The notes under the pieces were generated by a model that made no database searches, had not been told where the DNA came from, and saw nothing but the letters and a program-made list of their open reading frames with translations. Below, in pieces: positions 28,251-36,808 of a stretch of 64,000 bases of DNA; position 1 is the first letter of the stretch; the number at the start of each line of letters is the position of its first letter. Origin of the DNA: Reichenbachiella ulvae (GTDB lineage: Bacteria > Bacteroidota > Bacteroidia > Cytophagales > Cyclobacteriaceae); contig NZ_JAOYOD010000001.1 in assembly GCF_025833875.1 (NCBI RefSeq), positions 2,542,001 to 2,606,000 on the forward strand, given 5' to 3'. The position numbers and the translations under genes were made by a program.

Positions 28251-29315
28251 ATGGGTTTTCGGATACTAAAAATCATCTATCAAGCCAACAAGGAGATTCA
28301 ATCCTTTCTAGCAGACAACATTATCGGTACACCTGGGCAATCTGCCGTATATCAACAATTGAATACGCATGAGAAGCTCAAACAACTACCCAATCCCCAT
28401 TTCGCCTGTCTTCAGAGAGAAAAGCTCCTGGGCTTATGCTGCTTCTGCCAAAGGTCATTTTATCTGAACGGAGAAGAAATCGTAAGCTTCTATGTTCGCT
28501 ATTTTTCATTCAAAGATGCTTTTCGGTCCCAAAAGAGCCACTCTCGTTCTCAAAACAAACGAAATGCGATCAAAAATGAGGTACATCAACTACTTGAAGG
28601 ACATGAGCTTCTCAAAAGATCTACTCCTAATATCTTCTATGCTTTTGTAGATCCTAATAACGAGCGATCTGCAGTACTATGCAACGAATTTGGGTTTCAA
28701 ACTATACGTACATTCAAAACCTACAGTCTAGGCTATCTCTTCCCTCGAAAAAGAATTGCCTTTGAAAAGATCGCTTCGGCCTCCAAAGCAGAGCTAAGCG
28801 AACTACTCAGGAACTTTTACAGTGACTATACTTTCTATACCGAGGACAATCTATTTTATAGAGATCAGTATTTCATGGTTCGTGACGAGAACGGAAAAGT
28901 ACTGGTGGGCATTCAGGCCAACCCCGAAAATTGGAAGATCCATGACCTCCCTGGCTGGTCCGGCAAAATGCTTCTACATGTAGCTAGCAAACTACCAATT
29001 ACCAATCGCTTGATTCGACCGAACTATCAATTTTTAGCACTGGATTATCTCTATTGCCAACCAGGACAGGAAGAAACCCTAAGTCAATTAATCGAATCTC
29101 TATTGGCTCACTTCTCTCTCAGCACAGCGATGGTTTTGGCAGACGCGGAATCTAGTCTACATCAAACCCTCAAAAGAATCGACCATGGTATTGTCGGCAA
29201 AATTAAAAAGCCAGTTTCTATCTCTGTAATCGCAAAAGGTAACCAATTCAGCGATTATCAATGGAATCACATAAAAAACTCCCCTTCATTTCAGTCATCT
29301 TTTGATACTACCTAG
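28251..29315 (+). CDS. GNAT-like protein, function unknown
   Basis: A 354-residue soluble protein. The region FYAFVDPNNERSAVLCNEFGFQTIRTF (read in pieces, near 135-165) is typical of the C-terminal part of an N-acetyltransferase (GNAT) fold, and the C-terminal half may be a second GNAT-like unit. No acetyl-CoA loop could be confirmed by eye. The frame extends upstream to a TTG at 28236; the ATG at 28251 is the better start. It begins 48 bases after the TPR kinase, so cotranscription is possible. Substrate unknown. Confidence 0.45.
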   Translation: MGFRILKIIYQANKEIQSFLADNIIGTPGQSAVYQQLNTHEKLKQLPNPHFACLQREKLLGLCCFCQRSFYLNGEEIVSFYVRYFSFKDAFRSQKSHSRSQNKRNAIKNEVHQLLEGHELLKRSTPNIFYAFVDPNNERSAVLCNEFGFQTIRTFKTYSLGYLFPRKRIAFEKIASASKAELSELLRNFYSDYTFYTEDNLFYRDQYFMVRDENGKVLVGIQANPENWKIHDLPGWSGKMLLHVASKLPITNRLIRPNYQFLALDYLYCQPGQEETLSQLIESLLAHFSLSTAMVLADAESSLHQTLKRIDHGIVGKIKKPVSISVIAKGNQFSDYQWNHIKNSPSFQSSFDTT

Positions 29316-29324
29316 CTTTTTCCA

Positions 29325-29353
29325 TTGATATTTTTGTTTGACTGTTATATTTG
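29325..29353 (+). promoter_or_regulatory. Bacteroidota-type promoter
   Basis: ATTG (-33, TTG at 29325-29327) and TATATTTG (-7, 29346-29353) are 18 bases apart, and the start codon of the charged IF2N-like protein follows 28 bases later. Confidence 0.5.
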
Positions 29354-29380
29354 CGTTTTGAACACGCCTATGTTTAGACC

Positions 29381-30328
29381 ATGAGACTGAGTTCCTTAGC
29401 CAGAAAAATCAAAATTACACCGAAACAGTTGACGGAGTATCTCTCTGATCAGGGAATAGATACATCTCAGGGTGCCAACACCAAACTGGATCAGGAGGTG
29501 ATTGAAATGGTGTATGAGGCATACATGTATGACGAATCAGTCGAAGAGGAAGAAGTGGTCAAAAAAGTCATCATAGAGGATGAAGGGGAGACACTCGAAA
29601 TCGCAGTAGAAAAATCAGACCTAGAAGAACCTGAAAAAATCTCAGAACCTACTGAGCAAAAAGAGGAAAGCGAGGAAGAAGAATTAATCCAATCAACGGA
29701 AGAGGAGTTGGTAGCTGATGCTGAAGAAGAGGAGGCGGTCGTGGAAACAGATCGACCTCAGGCCGAAGAAGAAGTAGAAGTAGAAGAATCTCCAGAGGCC
29801 GAAGAAACCGAATACCCCAGCTATGAACCCATCACCACAGAGGATGGCGAACTGATCGAATCCTATGCAGAATTGGCCGCCAGAGATAGCTCAGTCAAGA
29901 TCATAAAAGCACCTAAGGCTGCCCCACTTCAAGGATTGAAAATCAAAGGCAAAATAGAGCTACCTGAACCAAGGTCTAAAGAAGAGAAGAAAAAGGAAAA
30001 ACCGCTAGACCCGAATGAGATCATCTATACGAGCGGTCCAGACAGAAAGCCTAAAGCTAAGAGCAATAAAAAACCTTTTAAGAAAAGAAAACCTAGAGTC
30101 AATACGGTAGAACTGGAGCGAAGAAAAAAGGAAAAAGAAGAGAAGAGAAGAAAGGCTCAAAAGGAGAGAAAAGAGAAGGAAGCAAAAAAACAGTACTACG
30201 AGACTAAAGTGCAGGCCAAAGTGCAGACGCAACCAGCCAAACCAAAAAAGAATAAAAAAACGTCACATACAACTACCCCGAAAGACACCAACCCTATCAA
30301 ACGTTTTTGGAAGTGGCTCAACACTTGA
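29381..30328 (+). CDS. IF2N-like domain protein with acidic and basic tracts
   Basis: A 315-residue protein in three parts. Residues 1-48 (MRLSSLARKIKITPKQLTEY...) resemble the small helical N-terminal domain of translation initiation factor IF-2 (IF2N-like), which binds nucleic acid or ribosome. Residues about 50-150 are very rich in Glu, and residues 190-315 very rich in Lys/Arg. There is no GTPase domain, so it is not IF-2. A consensus promoter lies just upstream. It could be an RNA- or DNA-binding adaptor; function unknown. The low complexity could weaken any similarity search. Confidence 0.6.
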   Translation: MRLSSLARKIKITPKQLTEYLSDQGIDTSQGANTKLDQEVIEMVYEAYMYDESVEEEEVVKKVIIEDEGETLEIAVEKSDLEEPEKISEPTEQKEESEEEELIQSTEEELVADAEEEEAVVETDRPQAEEEVEVEESPEAEETEYPSYEPITTEDGELIESYAELAARDSSVKIIKAPKAAPLQGLKIKGKIELPEPRSKEEKKKEKPLDPNEIIYTSGPDRKPKAKSNKKPFKKRKPRVNTVELERRKKEKEEKRRKAQKERKEKEAKKQYYETKVQAKVQTQPAKPKKNKKTSHTTTPKDTNPIKRFWKWLNT

Positions 30329-30477
30329 TTCCTCAATAGAATCAAGCGTTAATATTGGATTGAATCGACCTATACCGTTAAATTAAATAATTGCCCCGGC
30401 TGAGCAAAGATGGCATCATTTTTTCTTGTAAAAGCCGGACAAAAAAACTGGAAATCGAATCATTGCAAAAGCATAGC

Positions 30478-32346
30478 ATGTCAAAACTGAGAATAATATT
30501 ATTCGTCCCAATCTACCTCCTATCACATATAGTTTTTGGTCAAGCCAATGATAGTCTAAGGCTTATCATTGATCAAAATTTCATTGAGGTAGATCGAGGA
30601 GCTGTCATCACCTTCTCAGTAGAAAAATCGCAGAAACACGGCCAAATCAAAATGGTCAAAGCACCCAAGCAGGCTCGTTTCGATGGCAAAACCTTCTCAT
30701 GGGCTGTACCGGAGTATTACGACAAAGGCAATGAAGTAATTAGTTTTCAATATATGGACGATGACAGGTTGTTGGACGCCCAATCCATTTTCATTATTGT
30801 CCATCAATTGCACACTCCTCCTAAGATTCAGGTAAAGAGCAATGCAGTGCTTAAAAATGGGGTATACCGCATCAACCCTACCTTCGATTTTCATTTAGAA
30901 GCACATGCTTCTACAGTCTACAGCACTGATAGCAGCGATGTTATGCTTGATTACTATTTCAATGACAATCCAGACCTGAAAGAAATAGACCAGGTGGACA
31001 TCGACCTGCGGCAAAACTCGATCGATATAGTTTGGACTCCCAATCGGGATCAAATCAAAGAAAAATATTTCCGACTGACACTGAAAGCCACCGATGCTGC
31101 TGGAGGTGAATCTACAGAAGTTCTCGTTTTTGCTCTCAGCAGCAACAATCACATCCCCTACTTCAAGTTTCCAGTATTGGATGAATATTACATTACTGAT
31201 GGTGAGCAGTTGTCCATAGATTTATCAGCAGACGATCTGGATCACGACTCCTTGCTCTACAGACTGGTCATCCCTAGCAAAATAGGCAACCCTCGTCTAT
31301 CTGAAAAAGGCCTATTCACCTGGAAGGTCAACAATGACGAATTGCATAGACTCAGAAGCTATTTCCCAATGGAAGTGACCGTAGAGGTAACAGAAAAAGG
31401 GCCAGAAAATCCTAACACCATATCTAAAACTTTCCTGATACGAAAAAGTATCAGAAACGAACCTCCAAAAATCCTAAATCTCCAGAATGAGCACATCAGG
31501 GAGGGAATCACCCTCAACAAAAAAGTTTTCATTCAGGATGGAAATGATCAATTTTCGGAATTAGAAATAGACATCATCGGCGCACCAGAAGATATGGTTT
31601 GGCATTTCGAAAACAACCTGCTGTCTATTCAGTGGACTCCTGGTTTCGATGTAGTGGGAGTCGAGATGCAACCGAAAAAATTCGATATGCTGCTCGTGGT
31701 TAGAGATCCACACGGCTATGTAGACCAGCGAGCCTTCACCATCACGGTGGAGCATAGAGAAAATACGGTCGTAACCTATGAAACCTATATGCAATACCGC
31801 AATGACGCGGTGCATTTGGTAGAGTACCTCTCCCAAATCCACAACCAAATGGAAGACAGAGAAGACAAAGGCCAACGCATGAAAAAGGGACTATCCGTCG
31901 CTACCATCTTCTTCTCGGTCTACACTGCCAGTGGTAATGTATTTGACGATGGATCAGCAGCCAAAGAACTTGTTCCTTTCGTCGGTATCATGGCCGCCAT
32001 CGCTGGGGGTGTGAACGCATTCGGTTTCAACGATCTAAACAAATACGGATCTCTAAGGGAGCAGACTTTCATCATGCAGCAAAAGCTGATGTACATCCTG
32101 GCCTTACTCAATGAATACAAGATAGAAGGCCCCAATAGTCCTAATCTGGAAAACAAGGAATTCAGAGACAATCTGTCGACTTACGAGCAGTGGATGGTAC
32201 AGGACAAGCTCAACTTCAAAAGCTACTACAGTCGCTACAAAACGCTGAACTACGTCAAAAAAGCCACGCAAAAGGCACGTAGAAAGGCCATGGAAGAAGG
32301 ACGCGAACCGGAAGGACTGCTATTTCTCGATCTGACTAAAATATAG
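30478..32346 (+). CDS. Large beta-rich exported membrane-anchored protein, unknown function
   Basis: A 622-residue protein with a signal peptide (1-18, ending VFGQ). Residues about 20-440 consist of repeated beta-sandwich-like (Ig or cadherin-like) units with recurrent patterns such as TFSWAVPEYYDKG, IVWTPNRDQ, LFTWKVNND and IQWTPGFD. A helical stretch and two hydrophobic segments (about 480-520) follow, then a charged C-terminal tail. The frame continues upstream to a TTG at 30391, but the ATG at 30478 starts the signal peptide. It lies upstream of BatB/BatC-like genes and might play the role of BatD, which is also beta-rich, but homology is not shown. Confidence 0.6.
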   Translation: MSKLRIILFVPIYLLSHIVFGQANDSLRLIIDQNFIEVDRGAVITFSVEKSQKHGQIKMVKAPKQARFDGKTFSWAVPEYYDKGNEVISFQYMDDDRLLDAQSIFIIVHQLHTPPKIQVKSNAVLKNGVYRINPTFDFHLEAHASTVYSTDSSDVMLDYYFNDNPDLKEIDQVDIDLRQNSIDIVWTPNRDQIKEKYFRLTLKATDAAGGESTEVLVFALSSNNHIPYFKFPVLDEYYITDGEQLSIDLSADDLDHDSLLYRLVIPSKIGNPRLSEKGLFTWKVNNDELHRLRSYFPMEVTVEVTEKGPENPNTISKTFLIRKSIRNEPPKILNLQNEHIREGITLNKKVFIQDGNDQFSELEIDIIGAPEDMVWHFENNLLSIQWTPGFDVVGVEMQPKKFDMLLVVRDPHGYVDQRAFTITVEHRENTVVTYETYMQYRNDAVHLVEYLSQIHNQMEDREDKGQRMKKGLSVATIFFSVYTASGNVFDDGSAAKELVPFVGIMAAIAGGVNAFGFNDLNKYGSLREQTFIMQQKLMYILALLNEYKIEGPNSPNLENKEFRDNLSTYEQWMVQDKLNFKSYYSRYKTLNYVKKATQKARRKAMEEGREPEGLLFLDLTKI

Positions 32347-32390
32347 CCGGACAATCAAATGCTAAAAATTGTTAAATAAGGCAGGTGCGA

Positions 32391-32421
32391 TTTGCCCTTG
32401 CTTGCTGGAAGACTATATTTG
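32391..32421 (+). promoter_or_regulatory. Bacteroidota-type promoter of the Bat-like pair
   Basis: TTTG (32391-32394), 19 bases, TATATTTG (32414-32421): a full match to the -33/-7 consensus, 26 bases upstream of the BatB-like start codon. This makes the Bat pair a separate transcription unit from the large gene before it. Confidence 0.65.
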
Positions 32422-32447
32422 TTCGAATCTAAAAAGAGCAGCAACGT

Positions 32448-33416
32448 ATGGTGTGGAGCGGAACCCTGGGTACTCTCGAGATCATTTTCATCTTTCTTTT
32501 CAGCCTATTCTACATAGGCTACATGATACGAGCCATTCGTGCTGCCCGAGCATTGCGAAGTAGTTATCGCCGTGTCTTTTACAAAGTACTGCTCAGAACC
32601 ACCTATTTCGGTCTTTTCATCGTAGCGCTGATGGGGCCTTCTTTCGGACAGTCCAAAAAAGAAATCAAATCAGTAGGTAAGGATATCATGATCTGCGTGG
32701 ACCTATCTCAATCCATGAATGCCTTTGATATCCAACCCTCACGCTTGGAAAAGATCAAATTCGAGCTCAAAGAAATCGTAAAAGAATTTAACTCGGATCG
32801 TATCGGCCTCATCATGTTTTCGAATGAGGCCTATGTACAATGTCCTCTGACTTATGACAAAAGTGCACTGAATCTCTTCATCGAAACACTGAATACTTCT
32901 TTGGTTCCAAATACAGGCACGGACTTTGGTCCTGCACTAGGGATGGCACTCGAAAAAATCACCGATGAAGAAAGCTCAGTAACTCGACAAAAGTCCAAAA
33001 TCATCATTTTGATCAGTGACGGGGAGGACTTTGGAGAGAATACTGAGTCTATCGCCAAAAAGGTGGAAGAAGAAGGCATTAAGTTGTTTACTCTGGGTAT
33101 CGGAACATCTCATGGAAGTAAAATCATGACCCAGCGAGGTTTCAAAAAAGACAATCAAGGCAAAGATGTGATTTCGCGTCTTAATCCAACCTCGCTTATG
33201 CAGTTGGCTAAAAGCACCAATGGCAAGTACTTTGAGATCAACGATAAACAAAATGATGTAGAAAAACTCATCAATACCATCGGGGATATAGAAGGAGAAC
33301 TTCGTGACGCCAAACAGGTGGACGTGTCTTCTAACAAGTACTTCTACTTTCTCGGACTGGCACTCATCCTGATGCTGGTGGATGCATTGATCAAAACCAA
33401 AACCATGACGATATGA
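32448..33416 (+). CDS. batB: VWA-domain membrane protein, BatB-like
   Basis: A 322-residue protein with two N-terminal membrane helices (about 9-29 and 48-65), a von Willebrand factor A domain (about 75-285) with metal-binding DLSQS (Asp85, Ser87, Ser89) and SDGEDFG, and a C-terminal helix (about 300-318). This is the layout of BatA/BatB proteins of the Bacteroidota aerotolerance operon. It overlaps the following BatC-like gene by 4 bases (ATGA). The usual partners MoxR, BatA, BatD and BatE are absent here, so the pair is a reduced version. Role in stress tolerance is inferred from the family. Confidence 0.8.
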   Translation: MVWSGTLGTLEIIFIFLFSLFYIGYMIRAIRAARALRSSYRRVFYKVLLRTTYFGLFIVALMGPSFGQSKKEIKSVGKDIMICVDLSQSMNAFDIQPSRLEKIKFELKEIVKEFNSDRIGLIMFSNEAYVQCPLTYDKSALNLFIETLNTSLVPNTGTDFGPALGMALEKITDEESSVTRQKSKIIILISDGEDFGENTESIAKKVEEEGIKLFTLGIGTSHGSKIMTQRGFKKDNQGKDVISRLNPTSLMQLAKSTNGKYFEINDKQNDVEKLINTIGDIEGELRDAKQVDVSSNKYFYFLGLALILMLVDALIKTKTMTI

Positions 33417-34381
33417 TAAAGCTACTCACGATATGGCTCTTGCTCGGACTAGGTACTGGTGACAATGACATCTCCAAAATCAACAGCCTGAAAAAACAGG
33501 GTGAAGAGGCATACAAAGCAAAAAAATATGTCGATGCATTGATGACATTTTCTATGCTGGTTGACTCCATGGGCGTAGAAGATGAGGGTGTGATCATGAA
33601 CCTGGCCCACTGCTATGCCCGAATCGATCAGAAAGACAAAGCAGAACGCCATTATCAGAAACTGATCCTATCCAAGGACAAACAAACCCAATCCATCGCT
33701 TATCAGCAATTAGGTGCACTATCTAATAACCCTAACACGCTAGAAAAGGCATTGAGTTTCTTCAAATCTGCCTTAAAAGCAGATCCAACTAACGAAGATG
33801 CGCGCTATAACTACGAGCTGATCAAAAAGAAACTGGATCAACAAAAAGATCAAAACCAGGATCAGAATCAGGACAACCAAGATCAGCAAAACGAAGACGA
33901 AAACAAGGAAGATCAAGATCAACAGGATCAGGAAGACCAACAACAAGGAGACGATCAGAAGCAAGAGAACCAGGAAGGTCAGGAAAACCAGGAGAATCAA
34001 GAAAATCAGGACCAGCAGGATCAAAAAAGCAAACAGGACCAGGAAGGTAAAGAGGGCGAAGATCAGCAGGAACAACAGCAAGAAGGAGAACAAGGAGAAG
34101 AGGGAGAACAAAAGGAACAGCAACAGCAACAAGGTGAGCAGGGCGAAAAAGAAGAAGCCAAAGAGCAACAACAGAGCCAGCAGCAGGATGGTGAGAAAGG
34201 CGAGGAAGATGAAAAGGGACAAAACATGTCCAGTACTTCTCAGAAACTAGAGGAGATGAATATCTCCGAAGAAAAAGCCCAAATGATCCTTGAGGCATTG
34301 AAAAACAGCGAGATTCAATACATCCAACAAAACCGTCGCAAGCCTACCCAAAAGCAGGACAATGGCAAGCCGGATTGGTAA
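33413..34381 (+). CDS. batC: TPR protein with Gln/Glu/Asp-rich tract, BatC-like
   Basis: A 322-residue protein. A short hydrophobic N-terminus (1-16, probable signal), TPR repeats (about 25-140), then an unbroken low-complexity tract of Gln, Glu, Asp, Asn, Lys and Gly (about 141-265), and a conserved-looking end (NISEEKAQMILEALKNSE ... NGKPDW) as in BatC proteins. It overlaps the VWA gene by 4 bases, so translation is probably coupled. The low-complexity tract is longer than I would expect for the family and produces long antisense open frames that are artefacts. Confidence 0.7.
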   Translation: MIKLLTIWLLLGLGTGDNDISKINSLKKQGEEAYKAKKYVDALMTFSMLVDSMGVEDEGVIMNLAHCYARIDQKDKAERHYQKLILSKDKQTQSIAYQQLGALSNNPNTLEKALSFFKSALKADPTNEDARYNYELIKKKLDQQKDQNQDQNQDNQDQQNEDENKEDQDQQDQEDQQQGDDQKQENQEGQENQENQENQDQQDQKSKQDQEGKEGEDQQEQQQEGEQGEEGEQKEQQQQQGEQGEKEEAKEQQQSQQQDGEKGEEDEKGQNMSSTSQKLEEMNISEEKAQMILEALKNSEIQYIQQNRRKPTQKQDNGKPDW

Positions 34382-34541
34382 TCACTTTCAGTGATATATT
34401 CAAGGTTCAATATTGATCTTTGATTAGGCTAAAAAATCTGAGAATTGAGTTAAAAAAAGTCACTTCAATAGGATTTTACTCAAATAGAAGGTCGTTACTC
34501 TTTATGCATCATGTTCTGATCATCTTTCGTATATTTACTAT

Positions 34542-34739
34542 ATGAGTTCGATTGTAATAAACCCCAAAAATGATCAAGAGCTGCAGTTCATTGCAGAATT
34601 ACTCCAAAAATTAGGAGTTCCTTCAAAGATATTGACAGAAGAAGAGAAAGAAGACCTCGGTTTAAGTTTGATCATGAAGGATGTAGATCGTGCTGACCTG
34701 GTAGACGAAAATGAAATCCTGGGCAAGCTTGCAGGTTAA
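34542..34739 (+). CDS. Antitoxin of a RelE/ParE-type module
   Basis: A 65-residue acidic protein. Its N-terminus (MSSIVINPKNDQELQFI) is a beta strand plus helix, and the rest is helical and charged, as in small antitoxins of Bacteroidota. Its stop overlaps the start of the RelE-like toxin gene by one base (TAATG), the usual coupling in toxin-antitoxin operons. It should bind and inhibit the toxin and autoregulate the promoter in the 160-base gap before it. The family is not recognised with certainty. Confidence 0.7.
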   Translation: MSSIVINPKNDQELQFIAELLQKLGVPSKILTEEEKEDLGLSLIMKDVDRADLVDENEILGKLAG

Positions 34740-35011
34740 TGGAGGTTCAGTTTCTCAACAAATTCAGTAAGGACCTCGACAAGATTAAACAACCAAAGGA
34801 CAAAACTGCTTTATTAAACTTAATAAAGGATGTTAAGGCTGCAGAGTCCCTCAGAGATATACCCAGTATTAAAAAGCTTGCGGGATTCCAAGATGCTTAT
34901 AGAATTAGAGTGGGACAACTTAGAGTTGGGATATTTATATCGGAAGAAAAATCCATTATTCAGTTTGCCAGAGTAGCTTTTAGAAAAGACATATATAACA
35001 TCCTTCCTTAG
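34739..35011 (+). CDS. RelE/ParE-family toxin
   Basis: A 90-residue basic protein with the RelE/ParE pattern: N-terminal FLNKFSKDLDKI, central KKLAGFQDAYRIRVGQLRVGIFI, and C-terminal FARVAFRKDIYNILP. RelE members cleave mRNA on the ribosome and ParE members poison gyrase; which applies here is not decidable. The translation start overlaps the antitoxin stop by one base. It lies tail-to-tail with a putative abortive-infection gene. Confidence 0.8.
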   Translation: MEVQFLNKFSKDLDKIKQPKDKTALLNLIKDVKAAESLRDIPSIKKLAGFQDAYRIRVGQLRVGIFISEEKSIIQFARVAFRKDIYNILP

Positions 35012-35039
35012 TTGATCAAAATATTTATTTATTCTCTCC

Positions 35040-35918
35040 TTATTTTTCTTCTATATTTTTCGCTTCCTGCCCCGCAACTATCGCCTTGTGTGTAGGCTGA
35101 TATGCCGTGTCTTTTAGCTCTTCGATGTGTAGTTTGTCGATGGCCTGTACAGATCGGAAATTCAATCGCTCGAACAAGCCGTATTTCTCTACCACTTCCA
35201 TGAACTTCGGATCTTTATCGAATGTAATGAGGTAGTAGAACTGTACCAAAACCTCTTGTTCAGTCAAGTGTGGCTTGATGATGTTGATATAAAAGGATGG
35301 ATCACCGCTTTTCTGCTCCACCAGGAAGAGCAAAGATTTGTAGCTCTCCATGTAGTGTGACATGGTATTTCGATAACTGTCGTAGACCTGTCTGAAACTC
35401 GTCTCAAAGGCATCAGCATCCAGTATCTCTGAGCTTCCGTCTTTCTTCCTGCGTTTCTTGGTATCATTCACAGCCTTGGTAAAGTCCTTGTACATCTGTG
35501 CAAAGCCATTGCCATCCTCACGCATCTCTATCCGCTTAGAAGCTGAAAGATGAAACTCCAGCAACTGAAAGAAAGTGTTTTCGAACTGCTGAATCTCAAT
35601 GGTCTTGGACTGGCTGTCCATGATCTTGCGTGACTCGTAAAGTTCCTCGCGCTGTAGCTCAAGCTCTTTTCTTTGGTAGATCAAGGCCAGGTAGAATAGA
35701 ATCACCCCTGCCAACGACCAGATAGGCCCTACTGCCCCACCAAAGAACTCCCCTATCATACTTAGGGTACTGAGGTCCTGCTGAGCCGTCAAATCCAGGT
35801 TTTTTACCTGAGTGAAAGCATAATAGATAATCACAAATCCTATGAGAATAGAAATGATCGTACATATCCCTAAAAAGATGACGAAATAGGACTTAAAAGG
35901 AGACTTCTGGTTACTCAT
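35040..35918 (-). CDS. Putative phage abortive infection membrane protein (putAbiC-like)
   Basis: A 292-residue protein with two N-terminal membrane helices (about 10-34 and 50-76), a coiled coil (about 77-110, QRKELELQREELYESR), and a soluble C-terminal part. The pattern QFENTFFQLLEFH and the late VQFYYLITF match the putAbiC family of putative abortive infection proteins (recognised by eye). Such proteins are proposed to arrest infected cells. It converges on a RelE-type toxin-antitoxin pair only 28 bases away, so this is a candidate small defence spot. Function is not proven for most of the family. Confidence 0.6.
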   Translation of the reverse strand: MSNQKSPFKSYFVIFLGICTIISILIGFVIIYYAFTQVKNLDLTAQQDLSTLSMIGEFFGGAVGPIWSLAGVILFYLALIYQRKELELQREELYESRKIMDSQSKTIEIQQFENTFFQLLEFHLSASKRIEMREDGNGFAQMYKDFTKAVNDTKKRRKKDGSSEILDADAFETSFRQVYDSYRNTMSHYMESYKSLLFLVEQKSGDPSFYINIIKPHLTEQEVLVQFYYLITFDKDPKFMEVVEKYGLFERLNFRSVQAIDKLHIEELKDTAYQPTHKAIVAGQEAKNIEEK

Positions 35919-36061
35919 GACTAGCTGCTGAATGTTTTCCCTGCAAAGCAGGAGTTAATAGTTATCTGTTATTGAGTTATTAGGTCTTAAGTTAGCGGTC
36001 TATTTCCCTTCTCGTAGCAGTCAAGTTTACGCAAAGGTAAATGGACACCCCCAAAAATGAA

Positions 36062-36127
36062 TAAAGCAGGCAACAATGTCACACATTCTGAGAAAATAAT
36101 CTCAAAACCACATCATTACCTGCTTTA
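36062..36127 (-). terminator. Long imperfect hairpin, probable glutathione peroxidase terminator
   Basis: TAAAGCAGG (36062-36070) pairs with CCTGCTTTA (36119-36127), with an inner TGAGA/TCTCA stem. It lies just past the stop of the glutathione peroxidase gene, and on the minus strand it is followed by TTCATTTTT. Confidence 0.45.
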
Positions 36128-36153
36128 ACAGATAGACTATATCAGAAATAGGA

Positions 36154-36681
36154 TTATTTCAGATACTTGGTTATTTCTTCGCTCATAGGCTCTACACCTG
36201 ATGGAAAATAGGCAATCAACTTACCATTTTCATCCAAAAGGAATTTGTTGAAATTCCACTTCACCTTGAAATCATCCAGGCCATTCTTGTCTTTCTGAGT
36301 CAGGAAAGAGTAAACAGGATGTTGGTTATTTCCTTTTACCTCGATCACAGTGGTCATCGGGAAGGTCACCTGAAACTCCTCAGTACAGAAGTTTTTGATT
36401 GCTGACTCTACATCTAGCTCCTGCCCGGCAAACTGATCGCAAGGCATACCCAAAACCACCAATTGATCGGCATACTTCTCTGACAGAGCCTGCAGATCTT
36501 CGTACTGCGGCGTATAGCCACACTTGGAGGCCACATTCACTACCAGCACTTTTTTGCCTTTGAAACTCGAAAAGTCGATCACCTCCTCGCTATCCAAAGC
36601 TCGTACTTTGAAATCATAAAATGGAGAAGAGCCTGCGCCAATTATCGCGCTGAACATCAATGTCAATACAAGTGTTTTCAT
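36154..36681 (-). CDS. Exported thiol glutathione peroxidase
   Basis: A 175-residue GPx-family peroxidase with an N-terminal signal-like stretch (1-18). The peroxidatic cysteine is in NVASKCGYTPQY (Cys54), the conserved Gln lies in PCDQFAGQE, the Trp in VKWNFNKFL, and a second cysteine in NFCTEEFQVTFP (Cys99) is placed like the resolving cysteine of thioredoxin-dependent GPx enzymes. It should therefore reduce peroxides using thioredoxin or a periplasmic thiol partner instead of glutathione. Cysteine, not selenocysteine, is used. Monocistronic. Confidence 0.88.
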   Translation of the reverse strand: MKTLVLTLMFSAIIGAGSSPFYDFKVRALDSEEVIDFSSFKGKKVLVVNVASKCGYTPQYEDLQALSEKYADQLVVLGMPCDQFAGQELDVESAIKNFCTEEFQVTFPMTTVIEVKGNNQHPVYSFLTQKDKNGLDDFKVKWNFNKFLLDENGKLIAYFPSGVEPMSEEITKYLK

Positions 36682-36808
36682 AATTACGTTTTTTCTTCAC
36701 AACTAAAATAAAGTATGGACAAGTAGCAATACAGCTCTTTGTCTAATTTCTAATCGCAATGTCTTCACAGAGCGTATCATCCGGTGACTGAAACCCTCAG
36801 TTCGTTCG

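Noticed and set aside
33773..34298. Antisense frames of 149 and 158 codons opposite the BatC-like gene
   Set aside because: They are mirror images of the CAG/GAA-rich low-complexity tract and encode only runs of Leu, Phe, Val or Pro.
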